Source of the DNA: Haloferula sp. BvORR071
GTDB taxonomy: Bacteria; Verrucomicrobiota; Verrucomicrobiia; Verrucomicrobiales; Akkermansiaceae
Direction: 5' to 3'
DNA length: 64,000 nt
NCBI RefSeq assembly: GCF_000739615.1
Contig: NZ_BATP01000024.1
Coordinates: 123,348-187,347, forward strand
Numbering within the stretch: the first letter of the stretch is position 1; every line of letters starts with the position of its first letter. Below, piece by piece: positions 43,601 to 52,689 of this stretch. The notes under the pieces were generated by a model. It saw only the letters and a list, made by a program, of their open reading frames with translations, was not told the origin of the DNA and did no database searches. Made by a program: the position numbers and the translations under genes.

Positions 43601-46600
43601 CACCGCAGCGAGACGGCGCCCGTCGGCAGCGCTCGGATGAAAAGCCGCCGGGCCAGACGGAAGGGCCCCGGAGAGCACGGCACGCATATCCGCAAGCCAG
43701 CCGGCGTCATCTCCAGCAACATCGCCCAGGCGCTGGTGCAGAGTTTCACCCCATATGCGTATCCGGGCAAGGTGATCGGCATTGGGTTCCCCGTTTTGCC
43801 AACTCCTTCCAAGCAGAGCGACCGCAGTGGGACCGGCTTTCTCCATCTCCCCATTAATGGTTCGAAGGCGGAGGGCATCAGTCACGATGTCTCCCATCTT
43901 TAGAGCATCAGGTTTCACCTTCTCGGGCAGAGCTATGCGCAAGTGCTTCCTGACAAAACCCAAGTGGAGCATCTTGGGGAGAAACCACGCGGACTGGGAC
44001 TTCTTCCACCTTTCGTCCAGCACATCTAGATCGAGCGCCAACAGCTTGTTCTCGTCGTATCCTTCTAGACGCTGTCTCAGCTCCACACGTTCCACCGTCA
44101 AGGAGATCCACCGGTTCAACTCATCGGACGATTTCTCCCACAGTGCGGTCGAAAACGCGGCACCTACTTCCTCGCTCGACAGCAGGGCTTCACTGAGATC
44201 CGTCAGCCTCAGCATTCTGGCCCGCGTCGTTGCGGTTCTCGGAGCCCGCAGCCAAACCATCACTTCAGCGACGGCGACAGACGCGTCCTTCAACAGAACC
44301 TCCAACTCGCGGCCCTTCCGGAAAATCATCTCGGCTTCCCCCGAGGACCAGTTCTCGCAGGGAAGCGTCACCGCACCCTCGGCCTGTGGCTCGTGCAACG
44401 GCGCAAGCGAAGTCCGCAGGCCATTCCGCTCGCGGGCCATGGCTGTCCATTCCTCAAGATCAGACGATAGCTGGGACCATGAGGTTGTGGCAAATGCATG
44501 CCCCACCGGCTCTGGCGCTTGCAGGCATTCGATGAGGGAAAGCAGGCGCGACAGCCCTTCACGCGAGAGCGCATCGGGAAATTTCATCCAGTCGAGCAAG
44601 TCGCGGGTCGAATTGATCGCGGCACGACTGTCCAAGCCCAGTTTTGCTGCGAGGTCGAACGTCTTTTCAGCCCAACCCGGCGACCAATCCTCGCAGGCTA
44701 AGGGCTCTAGATCGTGGTCCACGAGCGGAGCGAGAGGACGGGATCGCTCCTGCATCAGCCGGGATAAATCCCGGGCGCGGTCCAAGGTCTCGGCGCTGGT
44801 ATCGAGAAGGTTGACCCATTCGTCCAGCCGAACGGTCGGCTCGTCTCTCCGCGGCAAAAGGTAGTCGAAGCAATGGTGCGCGCTGAGCCCACATGGAAGG
44901 CGACGATGCAACGCCCGGGTGTAACTATTTAGCCCGGCTCGAAGTCGCTCCAGCTCAGCGGCGCGGTAATCCCAGTCATCGGCAGCTGTCTCTTCCGCAA
45001 ACTTCAGACTTCGGTCAAACTGCGCCAATACGTCAGCCTTGCCCGTCTTGTTGGAGTGAAGCTCAAGACAGAAGGGTTCGAGTCCGTCCTCCCGCAATCT
45101 CCGGTGCACCACGTCCAGAGCGGCCCGCTTTTCTGCGACAAAAAGCACGCGTTTCCCGGCAGCCAGGCAGTGTGCGATGATGTTTGTGATCGTCTGCGAC
45201 TTTCCGGTGCCGGGAGGACCTTCGAGCACGAAGTCATGACCTTCCGCGGCAGCCATCACGGCAGCGAGCTGGGAAGAGTCGGCGCTGCGCGGGCAAAGCA
45301 CCTCCCGGGGGTGGAAGCGGTCGTCCAATTCCTGTGCGCGAATGTCTTCCGATGGGTTCGAAATCGGCGTCCCTGCCTCGTGGATGAGGTGTCGCACCAC
45401 TCGATTCTTGGTCAGGTCGCCTAAACGGTCGGCGAGGTCTTTCCAGAGCAGGAACTTGGTGAAGGAAAATTGGCCGAGCCAAACTTCCGTTTTCACCTCC
45501 CAACCCGCAAGATCGCGAACGGCGTCGCGGAAAATCCTAAGTACCGTCGTGACGTTCACACCGCTTTCGTCCTCCGGCAATGGATCGAGCCCCGGGATCT
45601 CTTTCCCGAAATGCTGGCGCAGCATTTCCATTAGCGTGACGTTGAGGCGGGTTTCCTCGTCGATCCGGCGAAGCGTGAAGCCTTCCAGCACCGACTTCCT
45701 CTTCAGCTCTACTGGCACCAGAAGAAGCGGGGCCCGGTGAACTCGATCACTATGTTCGGTCTCCCTCCACTCCAGAATGCCCACCGCGGCGAAAAGGGTG
45801 TTTGTGCCGTTTTCATCCAGCGCGTTCCTTGCGGAGCGGAACAACTCGGTAAGGCGGCGCGCATGCTCGCTCTCCTCAAGGTGCGTATGCAGCCGCCCTT
45901 GCTGGAGTTCCTCCCGCAAGTGGTCGTGGAGCGCGTCAGCCCGCTGTTCGCGGGTATAGACGGTAGCGCTGCGAGGGTCATCATCACCCATCAGCTTCGG
46001 CTTCGCTCGAAGCGACAGCTCACGCTCCGCTGCGAGTTCGTCTTCGACGTGCTCCGGCTCCGATGAGAGGATGCGAATTGTTGATTTGGTTTCCCGGAAA
46101 TTGAGAAGGCGATTCCGAAGGCTTAGATCCAGTAACCGGCTTTTCCATAGATCGATCCTACTAGCCGGCTTGGCGGGGCTCGAAATTGGAAGTACGACCT
46201 CGTCTGGAAACTCCCGGTGCCCGAAACCTTCGGATGTTGAGCTTCGGTGCAATTGTCCTGCCGGGCCATGGGCGATGGGACTTTGTCCGGGTACCGGCAG
46301 CGGACGGATCCGGGCGGATCGTGAAGCATAGACATCCAGAGTCAGGCGGAACGACTTCTCCTTTTCCGATTCGAGATGAGGTTTTGCCAGCTGCTCGGCA
46401 TCGTTCAAGGTGCCAGGCCGCTCGCCGGTCACGGTCGTCGTCTCGAAAACCGTGATCAGTTCTTCCTTAACAAGCTTCCGAACCTGCTGTAGGTCGTCGC
46501 CCGCCGGTCCAGGCATGCTTCTTTCTTCCAGCCAACATCCTGCATAAGCGTGACCCTCGTGAATGAGAACGAAGGGCCGCAGCCCGGCCTGTTCGCAACA

Positions 46601-47680
46601 TGCAGCGAAGAGGAGCGCGAGATCCAGGCAAGTGCCAAACCTCTGACTGAGCACTTCCGACGGGGAGCGCACCTTCTGACCTGAATTCTCGAAACTGGCT
46701 GCCGGATTGATGTAGCGAATCTCTAATTCCCCGATAGCCTTGTAGATCGCCGCCAACTGCTCCCAGACCCGACTCCGGCTTTTGTCCTGGTAGCCGTTGA
46801 GCGATGAGCGTCCGGTCGATTCTTTCAGGATTTCTGAAGCCCTACCGAGAATGGTCATCACCGCCGGGTCGTTCGGTAAGACAAATGCTGCTAGGATCTC
46901 GGGCAGTGCTACCAGCCCGCACCACTCGTTCCGCGCAAGAAGGCTAATCGGCTCAGTGAGCGATTGAACAATCTCCTCGCCCTCGACCATCTCTACTTTT
47001 AGCCAGCCAGTCACTCTCTCGCTGAGGCCTGCAAGGAAATCATGGCTCAGCTTTACTTCTAGCGGCGACACCCGAAATTCCGCTCCGGGTTCGATGGACT
47101 GCAGCCGGATCTCCACTGAGGGAGCAAAGGCTGGCTCTGCCGTCACTCGCAGCAACAGGTTTCTCCTCCGCACTCCATTGTTCTGTAGATGCAGCTCCTT
47201 TACGACCGGGATTGCGTTCTGCTGAAACGCGTAGTTGATCGAATGGTCGTAAGTTAGAGAGAGCTGTGGATACGGAGGGACAACCGTGACGGTCTGATTA
47301 TCGCCAACCAAGACTTCGCCATCTTTCAGAATCCGGATTTGGACGTCACTTGTGGAGATCTCCGGCAGCTTTAGAACAAAATCCCGATCAATCTCCGCAT
47401 TCAACTCCTCGACTTGCGACGCAGACTGAGGAAGGAGTTCGCGGATTTCCTTGATCAGGGGGCGGATGAGAGCCGGGTGTGAAGAAATCTCCACGATCAG
47501 GCCATTCAATGATTCGTTACCGTTGTTGGAGACCTCCAGCCTGCACGATAGAACTGCCAAGGAGGGGAACATCGAGAAATCCAATCTCGATTCGATAGCT
47601 GCGTTGAGATGAAGCGTGGGGTGATTCATTTTCGAATCGTGGGAAGGGTTGGGAGGATCAGGGTGATTTGCCGCCGTCAC
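40691..47680 (-). CDS. hhe: Giant antiphage helicase-nuclease: transglutaminase-like, DUF4011, SF1 helicase, Vsr-like, DUF3320 (Hhe type)
   Basis: A 2,329-residue protein. Order of parts: a beta-rich N-terminus (1-260); a transglutaminase-like domain with RFGTCLDLALLFA (Cys near 350) and HEGHAYAGCW (His near 377); DUF4011 (LWKSRLLDLSLRNRLLNF, about 505-525); SF1 helicase with EGPPGTGKSQT (about 818), long helical inserts, FDEASQIPVWD (about 1711), GDPKQLPP and VNVAVTRAKHEV (about 1955). A Vsr/DUF559-type nuclease (YRVDLAVVD, GVECDGATYH, about 2040) and DUF3320 follow. DUF4011-helicase-Vsr-DUF3320 is the architecture of the reported Hhe antiphage protein. It should degrade or unwind invading DNA. 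Confidence 0.85.
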   Translation of the reverse strand: MTAANHPDPPNPSHDSKMNHPTLHLNAAIESRLDFSMFPSLAVLSCRLEVSNNGNESLNGLIVEISSHPALIRPLIKEIRELLPQSASQVEELNAEIDRDFVLKLPEISTSDVQIRILKDGEVLVGDNQTVTVVPPYPQLSLTYDHSINYAFQQNAIPVVKELHLQNNGVRRRNLLLRVTAEPAFAPSVEIRLQSIEPGAEFRVSPLEVKLSHDFLAGLSERVTGWLKVEMVEGEEIVQSLTEPISLLARNEWCGLVALPEILAAFVLPNDPAVMTILGRASEILKESTGRSSLNGYQDKSRSRVWEQLAAIYKAIGELEIRYINPAASFENSGQKVRSPSEVLSQRFGTCLDLALLFAACCEQAGLRPFVLIHEGHAYAGCWLEERSMPGPAGDDLQQVRKLVKEELITVFETTTVTGERPGTLNDAEQLAKPHLESEKEKSFRLTLDVYASRSARIRPLPVPGQSPIAHGPAGQLHRSSTSEGFGHREFPDEVVLPISSPAKPASRIDLWKSRLLDLSLRNRLLNFRETKSTIRILSSEPEHVEDELAAERELSLRAKPKLMGDDDPRSATVYTREQRADALHDHLREELQQGRLHTHLEESEHARRLTELFRSARNALDENGTNTLFAAVGILEWRETEHSDRVHRAPLLLVPVELKRKSVLEGFTLRRIDEETRLNVTLMEMLRQHFGKEIPGLDPLPEDESGVNVTTVLRIFRDAVRDLAGWEVKTEVWLGQFSFTKFLLWKDLADRLGDLTKNRVVRHLIHEAGTPISNPSEDIRAQELDDRFHPREVLCPRSADSSQLAAVMAAAEGHDFVLEGPPGTGKSQTITNIIAHCLAAGKRVLFVAEKRAALDVVHRRLREDGLEPFCLELHSNKTGKADVLAQFDRSLKFAEETAADDWDYRAAELERLRAGLNSYTRALHRRLPCGLSAHHCFDYLLPRRDEPTVRLDEWVNLLDTSAETLDRARDLSRLMQERSRPLAPLVDHDLEPLACEDWSPGWAEKTFDLAAKLGLDSRAAINSTRDLLDWMKFPDALSREGLSRLLSLIECLQAPEPVGHAFATTSWSQLSSDLEEWTAMARERNGLRTSLAPLHEPQAEGAVTLPCENWSSGEAEMIFRKGRELEVLLKDASVAVAEVMVWLRAPRTATTRARMLRLTDLSEALLSSEEVGAAFSTALWEKSSDELNRWISLTVERVELRQRLEGYDENKLLALDLDVLDERWKKSQSAWFLPKMLHLGFVRKHLRIALPEKVKPDALKMGDIVTDALRLRTINGEMEKAGPTAVALLGRSWQNGEPNADHLARIRIWGETLHQRLGDVAGDDAGWLADMRAVLSGALPSGPAAFHPSAADGRRLAAVRQTVLGYDSAYSELVGSSSLRRSALDEVAHHFTAVEGVLSAFLRDAPRLRAIDSGFVTAAQVAQACLGIIWNKGEPSVEAMTRAREWGGKLHARVLAFAGDDLGWLAQFRNLLASLFTEGPLAYAPETAVGTRMAQFGEALASLHVTLDSFAHEVRLRRDRIDTSSDHLATILALSDRASGAWPKIREWCSWQRARRESVGMGLMTVVARLESTDGQVDDIPSLFERSFRRAMLFAVIEKEPALREFFGREHNERIERFRELDDKLANLSRDLIRARLAAGIPRDRGDDDIPKAEIGLLRKEIGKRMRHIPVRQLLGRIPTLLPRLKPCVLMSPLSVAQYLEASHESFDVVIFDEASQIPVWDSIGAIARGRQLIIVGDPKQLPPTNFFSGGGSDDEDDITPEEHKDLESILDELMTHGLRHKRLQWHYRSRHEGLITFSNRQYYDNNLLTFPSPEMAHGGVRFRHLAGARYDKGKSRTNRVEAEALVKELTSRLRDERAARRSYGVVTFSQAQQQLIENLLDEERRKFPEIEQHFGDEPPVEGESVFVKNLENVQGDERDVIFFSICYGMDEAGKISMNFGPLNRDGGERRLNVAVTRAKHEVLVFSGLRADQIDLTRSRARGVRDLKYFLDYADRGPRALIAATQASGSGEADSEFERMVADRIRANGFEVHHQVGCSGYRVDLAVVDPENPGRYLLGVECDGATYHRAATARDRDKLRQAVLEDLGWKLHRIWSTDWWHDQEGEINKLLARINEVKAEALLHQAAEAVALQSDEQEVASLAGPDGLAASPTGIAAPQLSYRIADFSIVSDIVRPDHFHSEGYDASLAELIAHTVQAEAPIHEDLLIQRIARLHGFQRAGNLIRERIRTLAHQNHHCRKDPDGASFIWPNSDAADSWSTYRSHSADEQVRSLEEVSFAELRAAASAVKGTDLPIEVARIFGIRRLSGSSRSRLEQALRLESDPADSH

Positions 47681-47895
47681 ATTAGGATCCTAACTGGAAG
47701 TTGGCCAGCTCAGGCATCTGCCGGACAAGTTCGCGCAAATGTGTGGCGGGCAAACAACAGCACCAAAAATTGCGTCCGAGCTGGCTAGAGAAAGGCAAAA
47801 TAGTCTATTCACTTGGATCGGGTGAGACTGACCGTAAACGACTATGGCGTTAGGACTCAAGCCATGATCCACCCCGAGCGCACAACAATCCATTC

Positions 47896-48084
47896 ACTCG
47901 TAGCCCCCAGCTTACCCGGGCTGGCTCGGAGTGACCTTGGTTGTTCCCCCGCCGGTCAACGGCTGGATCTGAGTTGGTGTAGGGGTGGGTAGGGGCTGGC
48001 GGCAAAATTGGGCGTTCTCGACCGGGAGTTACTCGCCCAGAGCCTCGAGCTCCGCGATCCGCTTCGCCAAGCTGCCTACCATGC
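47896..48084 (-). pseudogene. Degenerate duplicate of the 3' part of the gene at 54571-55122
   Basis: Aligns in frame with the coiled-coil and linker of that gene: SLAKRIAELEALGE, stop, LPVENAQFCRQPLPTPTPTQ, then QPLTGGGTTKVTPSQPG and another stop where the intact gene has Gln. The DNA between them is clearly alike over about 180 bases. Only the 3' part is present, with no start or signal peptide. It sits right after the RloC-like gene's stop, on the same strand as the parent. Confidence 0.75.
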
Positions 48085-48117
48085 ACCCCACCCGCGCGTC
48101 CCAGTTCGAACTTCGGC

Positions 48118-50703
48118 CTAGTTTGCGATCGATTTGTCCGGAATCTGCCGACCACTGAAGTCCTTATACCACTTCGACATGCGTTTCAGATCTTCGTAGA
48201 CTTCATCCGGAGGCGGAACCTCTATGGGGACGTCATCGGAATGGCTGTGCATAAAGCCAGAATACTTGGTCATCATCTCTTCGATGAGGTCGCAATCCGA
48301 GTGCTGGATCCTCAGCAGCTTCGAGAGTTTGTTGTTCTTCTTGTCGCCGGTCATCACACTCTTTCGGAACCGGAGGACGATTTCGTCCAGCAACACCACC
48401 TCGACGCTCTTCTCCACGATGGTTCGGAACTCGCTGCACGTTGCCCGCCCCAGAGACTCGTATGCTTCGTAGCCCTGTTCGTTGAAGACCTTGGCTGCCT
48501 GCTTATGTTTTTCGATCAGCACGTTGAGCCCTTTCTCGGGTTTACCTGAGTAGGGTTTGATGGTGCTGGGTTGGCCGCAGACTCCCCGATACGAGCGGAT
48601 GGAAATTTCTTCGCTTTCAGCGTCAGGCGAGTCCACCACCATGCTTACGAGACTCAACCTGTGAGTGAAGATGATCACCTGCCTTGTTTTGCTGAGTTCA
48701 ATGAGTCGGCTGACGCACGCTCTCTCGAATTCGTAGTCGAGCGAAGAGATCGGATCATCGAAGACGAACGGCGCTTTGTGGCTGTTGGTTTCCGAGTCGG
48801 CCAGGAAGGCCGCGAGCGACACGATCCTCTGCTCCCCTTCGCTCAGGACGTGATTAGGGCCGGAGCCCGTCGTAGTAAGGCCAGAGAGCTGGATTTTGTA
48901 TTTTGACTTCCCCTGCCGGGCGGGGAGTTTCACCAGCTCAACGCTGATGTGTCCTGCACTCAAGTCTTTCAGCTCACCGTTGAAACGATCAACGTAGCCT
49001 TTGGTCAGGTACTTATCGGCCACGGCTGTGGATCGAAGCGTGATTCCACGAGTCCCGGTCTGTCCCACCCAACGAGAATACTGGGCGAGTGTTTTTTGCC
49101 GGGAGTGCTCATCGGCAATGGCAACTGACTGCTCGGACGTCCACTTTTTCGCCTCCAACTCCGCCTTGTCCTGTTGGGCCTGTTTGCGGTCGAACTGCTT
49201 GGCGTCGGCATCAAGCTGCACCGCATCTTTTTCCAGCGTCGCGCTTTGATACGTGAGTTCCGAGAGCAGGGAATTCGTGGCAGTTAGATCCACTTCCGGA
49301 AAGTCCCCGCCGGCCAAATTCAGCAATGCACTGCCAATTTTCGCCCATTCAGTTTCGAGCTTAGGCAGCCATGTTTGCGTATCCAGTCCCGAAGCTTCGA
49401 GCGATGTAACGAGGTTGTCTTTCGAAGGATGGACAGGGAGATTCTTCAACGTATCCTTCCATGATTTCTCCGCTTGATTGGCGGCAGCCTCGAGCGAGCT
49501 GACGACGAAGTCTTCGAACGCTTTGAGGCGTGCTTTGGCTGACTCATCGAGGGACTGGTGGCACAGGACGCATCGAGCGTCATCGGTGAGGACTGGAAAC
49601 TCCTGCTCCGGGTATGCCGAGCTGACGGAATAGGCTTTTGCTGCCGACCACATGGCTTTCCAAGTGTCGGTGCCAATTCCTTCAAATTCGCTGGTCGATA
49701 CCGTGGCCTTCGCGCCTTCAACCGCCGCGGCTCGCTTTGCGTCTGCGTCCTTCTTGAGCAGTTTCCTCCGCTCCAGTTCTTCCGGGGCAAATAGCTTCGC
49801 CGCGTCTGCTAGGACTGACCTTAGCTCTTCGATCTGAACCTTCGCTTTGCGTTTGCCGGCTGCCTTGGCGGATGGATCTTCGGCTTTGAGTCTGGTCTCC
49901 AGGCTGGCGAGTGCGGTGGCGTCCTCAGAGGTCCACTTGTTGATTTTCTCCAGCTCTTGATGTGTGCTCGTCGGGCTGATCTTGGTGTAGATTCCGGCCA
50001 CTTTGGTTCCCGTGTAATTTGCCGGAAGCGGGGGGAGCTTGGAAATGATTTTGTCCTTCTCGTCGTTTAGCCGACTCTTCAGGTGTTCGGCGGCTTTCAC
50101 GAGGTCTTCGAAGAGTGCTACCGCCGGAGGCGTGTAAGTGGCTTCGCTTTCGCTTTCCAAATACAGGCGTGCGGCCGGCGTGTCGAAGATGTCGAGGTTT
50201 AGAAAATCCTCCACTGGATCGCCATCGCCATCCCACTCATTCGACACCGGGTTGCCGTCTAACAGGTAATCGAATATGCAGCGTTTTGGACCTTCAGGTT
50301 TCGCAAAGACGTTAGCTTTCAGTGCGACTGCGTTGGGCTTGCCGCTAGCCTTTTTAAGAATCCGGACGTAGCCGGATTTCCCCGCACCGTTGGAACCGTA
50401 GATCACTACCAACTGCTTCTCGCCGAAGTTGAGCGGGGTTGTCGGAGCCAGGCGGTCGATACCGGAAATCGGCCCGATTGCCCTGAGCCGGATCTCCTTA
50501 GATCCCGACGCGGCCGAGCTTACGATGGGAGGAAATTTTCGCGGGGTGGCAGACTTTCCAGCGGGTTGCTTCAGGATCGCGAGCAGATCATCGTAGTCCT
50601 GCTTTTTCAGCTCAGAGTTCTGGAGGAGGCGAAGGGCGGCTTCTTGCAGCCATTCGTCCTGACCAAGGAGCCATTCAACCACATCATCATTTTCGGGAGG
50701 CAT
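48118..50703 (-). CDS. RloC/PrrC-like AAA_13 ATPase with zinc hook
   Basis: An 861-residue ABC-type ATPase. Walker A YGSNGAGKS (about 102-110), a central coiled coil with a zinc-hook-like CVLCHQSL (about 376), the ABC signature LSEGEQRIVSLAAFLA (about 617), Walker B PFVFDDPISSLD (about 646) and the H-loop IIFTHR (about 672). The C-terminal 150 residues (SEFRTIVEKSVEVVL, KYSGFMHSHSDD) occupy the effector position, where RloC and PrrC carry their anticodon-nuclease domain. The R...E...H set of RloC cannot be confirmed by eye. Probable role: phage-triggered cleavage of tRNA or other RNA. Stands alone, without restriction-modification genes nearby. Confidence 0.75.
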   Translation of the reverse strand: MPPENDDVVEWLLGQDEWLQEAALRLLQNSELKKQDYDDLLAILKQPAGKSATPRKFPPIVSSAASGSKEIRLRAIGPISGIDRLAPTTPLNFGEKQLVVIYGSNGAGKSGYVRILKKASGKPNAVALKANVFAKPEGPKRCIFDYLLDGNPVSNEWDGDGDPVEDFLNLDIFDTPAARLYLESESEATYTPPAVALFEDLVKAAEHLKSRLNDEKDKIISKLPPLPANYTGTKVAGIYTKISPTSTHQELEKINKWTSEDATALASLETRLKAEDPSAKAAGKRKAKVQIEELRSVLADAAKLFAPEELERRKLLKKDADAKRAAAVEGAKATVSTSEFEGIGTDTWKAMWSAAKAYSVSSAYPEQEFPVLTDDARCVLCHQSLDESAKARLKAFEDFVVSSLEAAANQAEKSWKDTLKNLPVHPSKDNLVTSLEASGLDTQTWLPKLETEWAKIGSALLNLAGGDFPEVDLTATNSLLSELTYQSATLEKDAVQLDADAKQFDRKQAQQDKAELEAKKWTSEQSVAIADEHSRQKTLAQYSRWVGQTGTRGITLRSTAVADKYLTKGYVDRFNGELKDLSAGHISVELVKLPARQGKSKYKIQLSGLTTTGSGPNHVLSEGEQRIVSLAAFLADSETNSHKAPFVFDDPISSLDYEFERACVSRLIELSKTRQVIIFTHRLSLVSMVVDSPDAESEEISIRSYRGVCGQPSTIKPYSGKPEKGLNVLIEKHKQAAKVFNEQGYEAYESLGRATCSEFRTIVEKSVEVVLLDEIVLRFRKSVMTGDKKNNKLSKLLRIQHSDCDLIEEMMTKYSGFMHSHSDDVPIEVPPPDEVYEDLKRMSKWYKDFSGRQIPDKSIAN

Positions 50704-51015
50704 TATGCACTATTCCCCGAAATCTCCTCCTGAGGTCAAGAGTTGTTAATCGCGGCAGGATCTCTCTTCGTTCCTCTGGGCTACCAAATGACACTTTCTA
50801 AGCCCCTAAAACGTTCGATAGTCAACTTTCGGATCAGGCCACGAGCTATCATTGCTCTATAGATCCAATCCAAACCGTGCCCGCCAAGCATAGACCCTTG
50901 GAATATCGTCAGAGTAGCCCTGACATTCCCCCGAGCTGAATTCGCATTCGGATAAGGGATGCGTCCAGCCGTCGAGATCGAGCCGTATAGCAGCGGTTTT
51001 TTTGGCTCGAAAATC
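50704..51015. other. Intergenic region
   Basis: Nothing supported beyond the promoter region of the RloC-like gene and the 3' side of the HTH gene. I see no RNA gene or repeat. Confidence 0.45.
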
Positions 51016-51351
51016 CTAGAGACTCGCCTTCAGCTTCTGGAATCGAGCTTCCAGCGCATCCAGTTCCTTCCGCTTGGCCGCGATCACTCCGTCGAGCTTC
51101 GACAGCTCCGCCAGCACACTCCCACGCCCCGCTGTCGCCGCTGTCGTGCTTCGCTTGCGGCGGTCGCCTACCTCACCCCCGCTGCTCTTCAGCCACGAAC
51201 CGACGGTGAGCTGGCTTACCCCGAATTTCTTGGAGGCGGCAGTCGCTCCACCCCGGCCGTTCACTTCGTTGTGAGAATTCACGAAGTCTACGACGGACTT
51301 CTTTTCTTCGGCACTGTATCGCTTTCCTTTGGTTGCTTTCTTGGCGGCCAT
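51016..51351 (-). CDS. Small transposase-like HTH protein with coiled coil
   Basis: A 111-residue basic protein from the ATG that gives MAAKKATKGKRYSAEEKKS. It has an HTH similar to those at the start of IS3/Tnp-type transposases (AASKKFGVSQLTVGSWLKSS), then a Thr/Ala linker and a C-terminal leucine-rich coiled coil (VLAELSKLDGVIAAKRKELD). There is no catalytic domain, so it is not a transposase by itself. It may be a relic or a stand-alone DNA-binding protein, as is common in Verrucomicrobiota genomes. Confidence 0.65.
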   Translation of the reverse strand: MAAKKATKGKRYSAEEKKSVVDFVNSHNEVNGRGGATAASKKFGVSQLTVGSWLKSSGGEVGDRRKRSTTAATAGRGSVLAELSKLDGVIAAKRKELDALEARFQKLKASL

Positions 51352-51458
51352 GAGGTGAGTCTGTCGCCTCTTTCTCCGATTATACAAGTAAGCGTTTTCC
51401 CGTCACTGCTGTCCAGCGAGCCAGGCCATCCTAGGCGGCGAAGTCTGCGAGGTGTTGA

Positions 51459-51782
51459 TTACCCGCCGTGTTGATAGCACCGACCATTGGGTGAAGTCGT
51501 CATTCGCTGGCACCGGTATCCTTTTTTGGTGTAACCGGAGCACTGTACCGAAGATCGACTATAGCTGGATCTTGCCGCATATGACGATCCGCTTTGATTG
51601 CTGCTTGAAGAGCTAGAGTGTCGGCTGTGGTTAGGATCGGCAAAGAGCGTCTTTTGCTGATGATCCACACCTGGCGAGCCCGAAGCGTGACCGGCGTTGA
51701 TGCCAACTGGCTTTTGTTGTGCACATGAAGACAGAAGGGCGAGTAGGCCCATGCAGACTATGGGCAAGTAGGGGGAAAGCAT
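51459..51782 (-). CDS. Small lipoprotein with Cys/His zinc motif
   Basis: A 107-residue protein with a lipoprotein signal (LLALLSSC, Cys near residue 20), a Ser/His-rich disordered middle and a C-terminal motif QCSGYTKKGYRCQRMT...GRCYQHGG (three Cys and one His). This resembles the short zinc motif found at the end of many secreted proteins in varied bacteria. Role unknown. It lies next to the EEP gene with 13 bases between, same strand. Confidence 0.65.
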   Translation of the reverse strand: MLSPYLPIVCMGLLALLSSCAQQKPVGINAGHASGSPGVDHQQKTLFADPNHSRHSSSSSSNQSGSSYAARSSYSRSSVQCSGYTKKGYRCQRMTTSPNGRCYQHGG

Positions 51783-51795
51783 GATTGAAGGGTGG

Positions 51796-52689
51796 TTAGA
51801 GAGAGATTTCGAGAACGACCGGCAGATGGTCCGAAGCCTTCGCGGCCTTTGGAGACGACAGCGGCCTCCCGAGCCCCTTGGTCCAGAAGTAATCGAAACA
51901 GGCGGCCGGGTAGCTACCTTTGCCCGGACAGGTGATACGGTCGCGATGTTCGATTCCTTCGAAACTCCAGCTGAAGCCCGCCTTCCGGAGAAAGCTGAAC
52001 GTTCGTTCTCCCGGCGACTGGCCAGCCGGTGTGTCCGGATCGTCGGTGTTGAAGTCGCCTCCGATCAGCAACGCGTCGGGTTTCACCAGTCGCTCGTCCT
52101 TGGATTCAGTGTGAGCGATCAGTTGCCCAATTGCGTCCTCGCGCTTCGACGTGTTCTCGGGCGGGTTTCCCAAGTTTGACTTCAGGTGGAGGCAGTAAAC
52201 TCCGAGCCGCCTTTTGCCGACCAGGAACGACGCGTAGGCGTAGCCGCGGGGAGCGCCCGCCCAGCCTCTCTGCCAGGGCTCCGACCAAGCAGCGTCGGCT
52301 GGGATCTTTGCGGCGATCACCAGCTGTTGGCCGGAAAGAAAGTTTCCCTGCATGAACCGGGAGACCACCGCGACCCTCCATTCCTTTCCGAGCGGCTGAA
52401 GCGTCTCTTCGATGACAGCCTGGGAGTTCACCTCCTGGAGCAGTAGAATATCAGGATTGAGCTTTCGGATTTGGTCACGGACCTCTTCGATTCGGCGGGT
52501 TTGTTCCTCCTTTGGCGCACCATTCCTGCCCCCTGGAAACCATTCCAGGTTCCAGGTGAGCACGCGAAGTGCATGGGCAGGCTCCGCCATCAGCGGGCAC
52601 GTCCATAGCAAAACCAATAGCCTGAGGGCTGCGCCTGACCAGATGCGACGACTACTAGTCAGAGACCATACAGGGCTTGAAAGCTTCAT
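51796..52689 (-). CDS. Exported endonuclease/exonuclease/phosphatase-family protein
   Basis: A 297-residue EEP enzyme. Motifs: LTWNLEWFPG (about 44-53), LLLQEVN with the catalytic Glu (about 84), GGDFNTDD (about 208-215) and SDHLPVVLE near the end. The family includes nucleases (DNase I, ExoIII) and phosphatases; the substrate is open. The N-terminus (LRLLVLLWTCPLMAEPAHAL) is a plausible Sec signal, so it may act in the periplasm. Its ATG overlaps the stop of the AIPR gene by 4 bases, so the two are translated together. Confidence 0.85.
   Translation of the reverse strand: MKLSSPVWSLTSSRRIWSGAALRLLVLLWTCPLMAEPAHALRVLTWNLEWFPGGRNGAPKEEQTRRIEEVRDQIRKLNPDILLLQEVNSQAVIEETLQPLGKEWRVAVVSRFMQGNFLSGQQLVIAAKIPADAAWSEPWQRGWAGAPRGYAYASFLVGKRRLGVYCLHLKSNLGNPPENTSKREDAIGQLIAHTESKDERLVKPDALLIGGDFNTDDPDTPAGQSPGERTFSFLRKAGFSWSFEGIEHRDRITCPGKGSYPAACFDYFWTKGLGRPLSSPKAAKASDHLPVVLEISL

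Noticed and set aside
43782..44864. 360-residue plus-strand open frame
   Set aside because: Ser/Arg-rich shadow of the helicase-nuclease giant, which reads through the entire region on the minus strand with conserved motifs.
51016..51351. Insertion sequence
   Set aside because: Only a transposase-like HTH with a coiled coil; no catalytic DDE domain and no terminal inverted repeats or target duplication could be seen.
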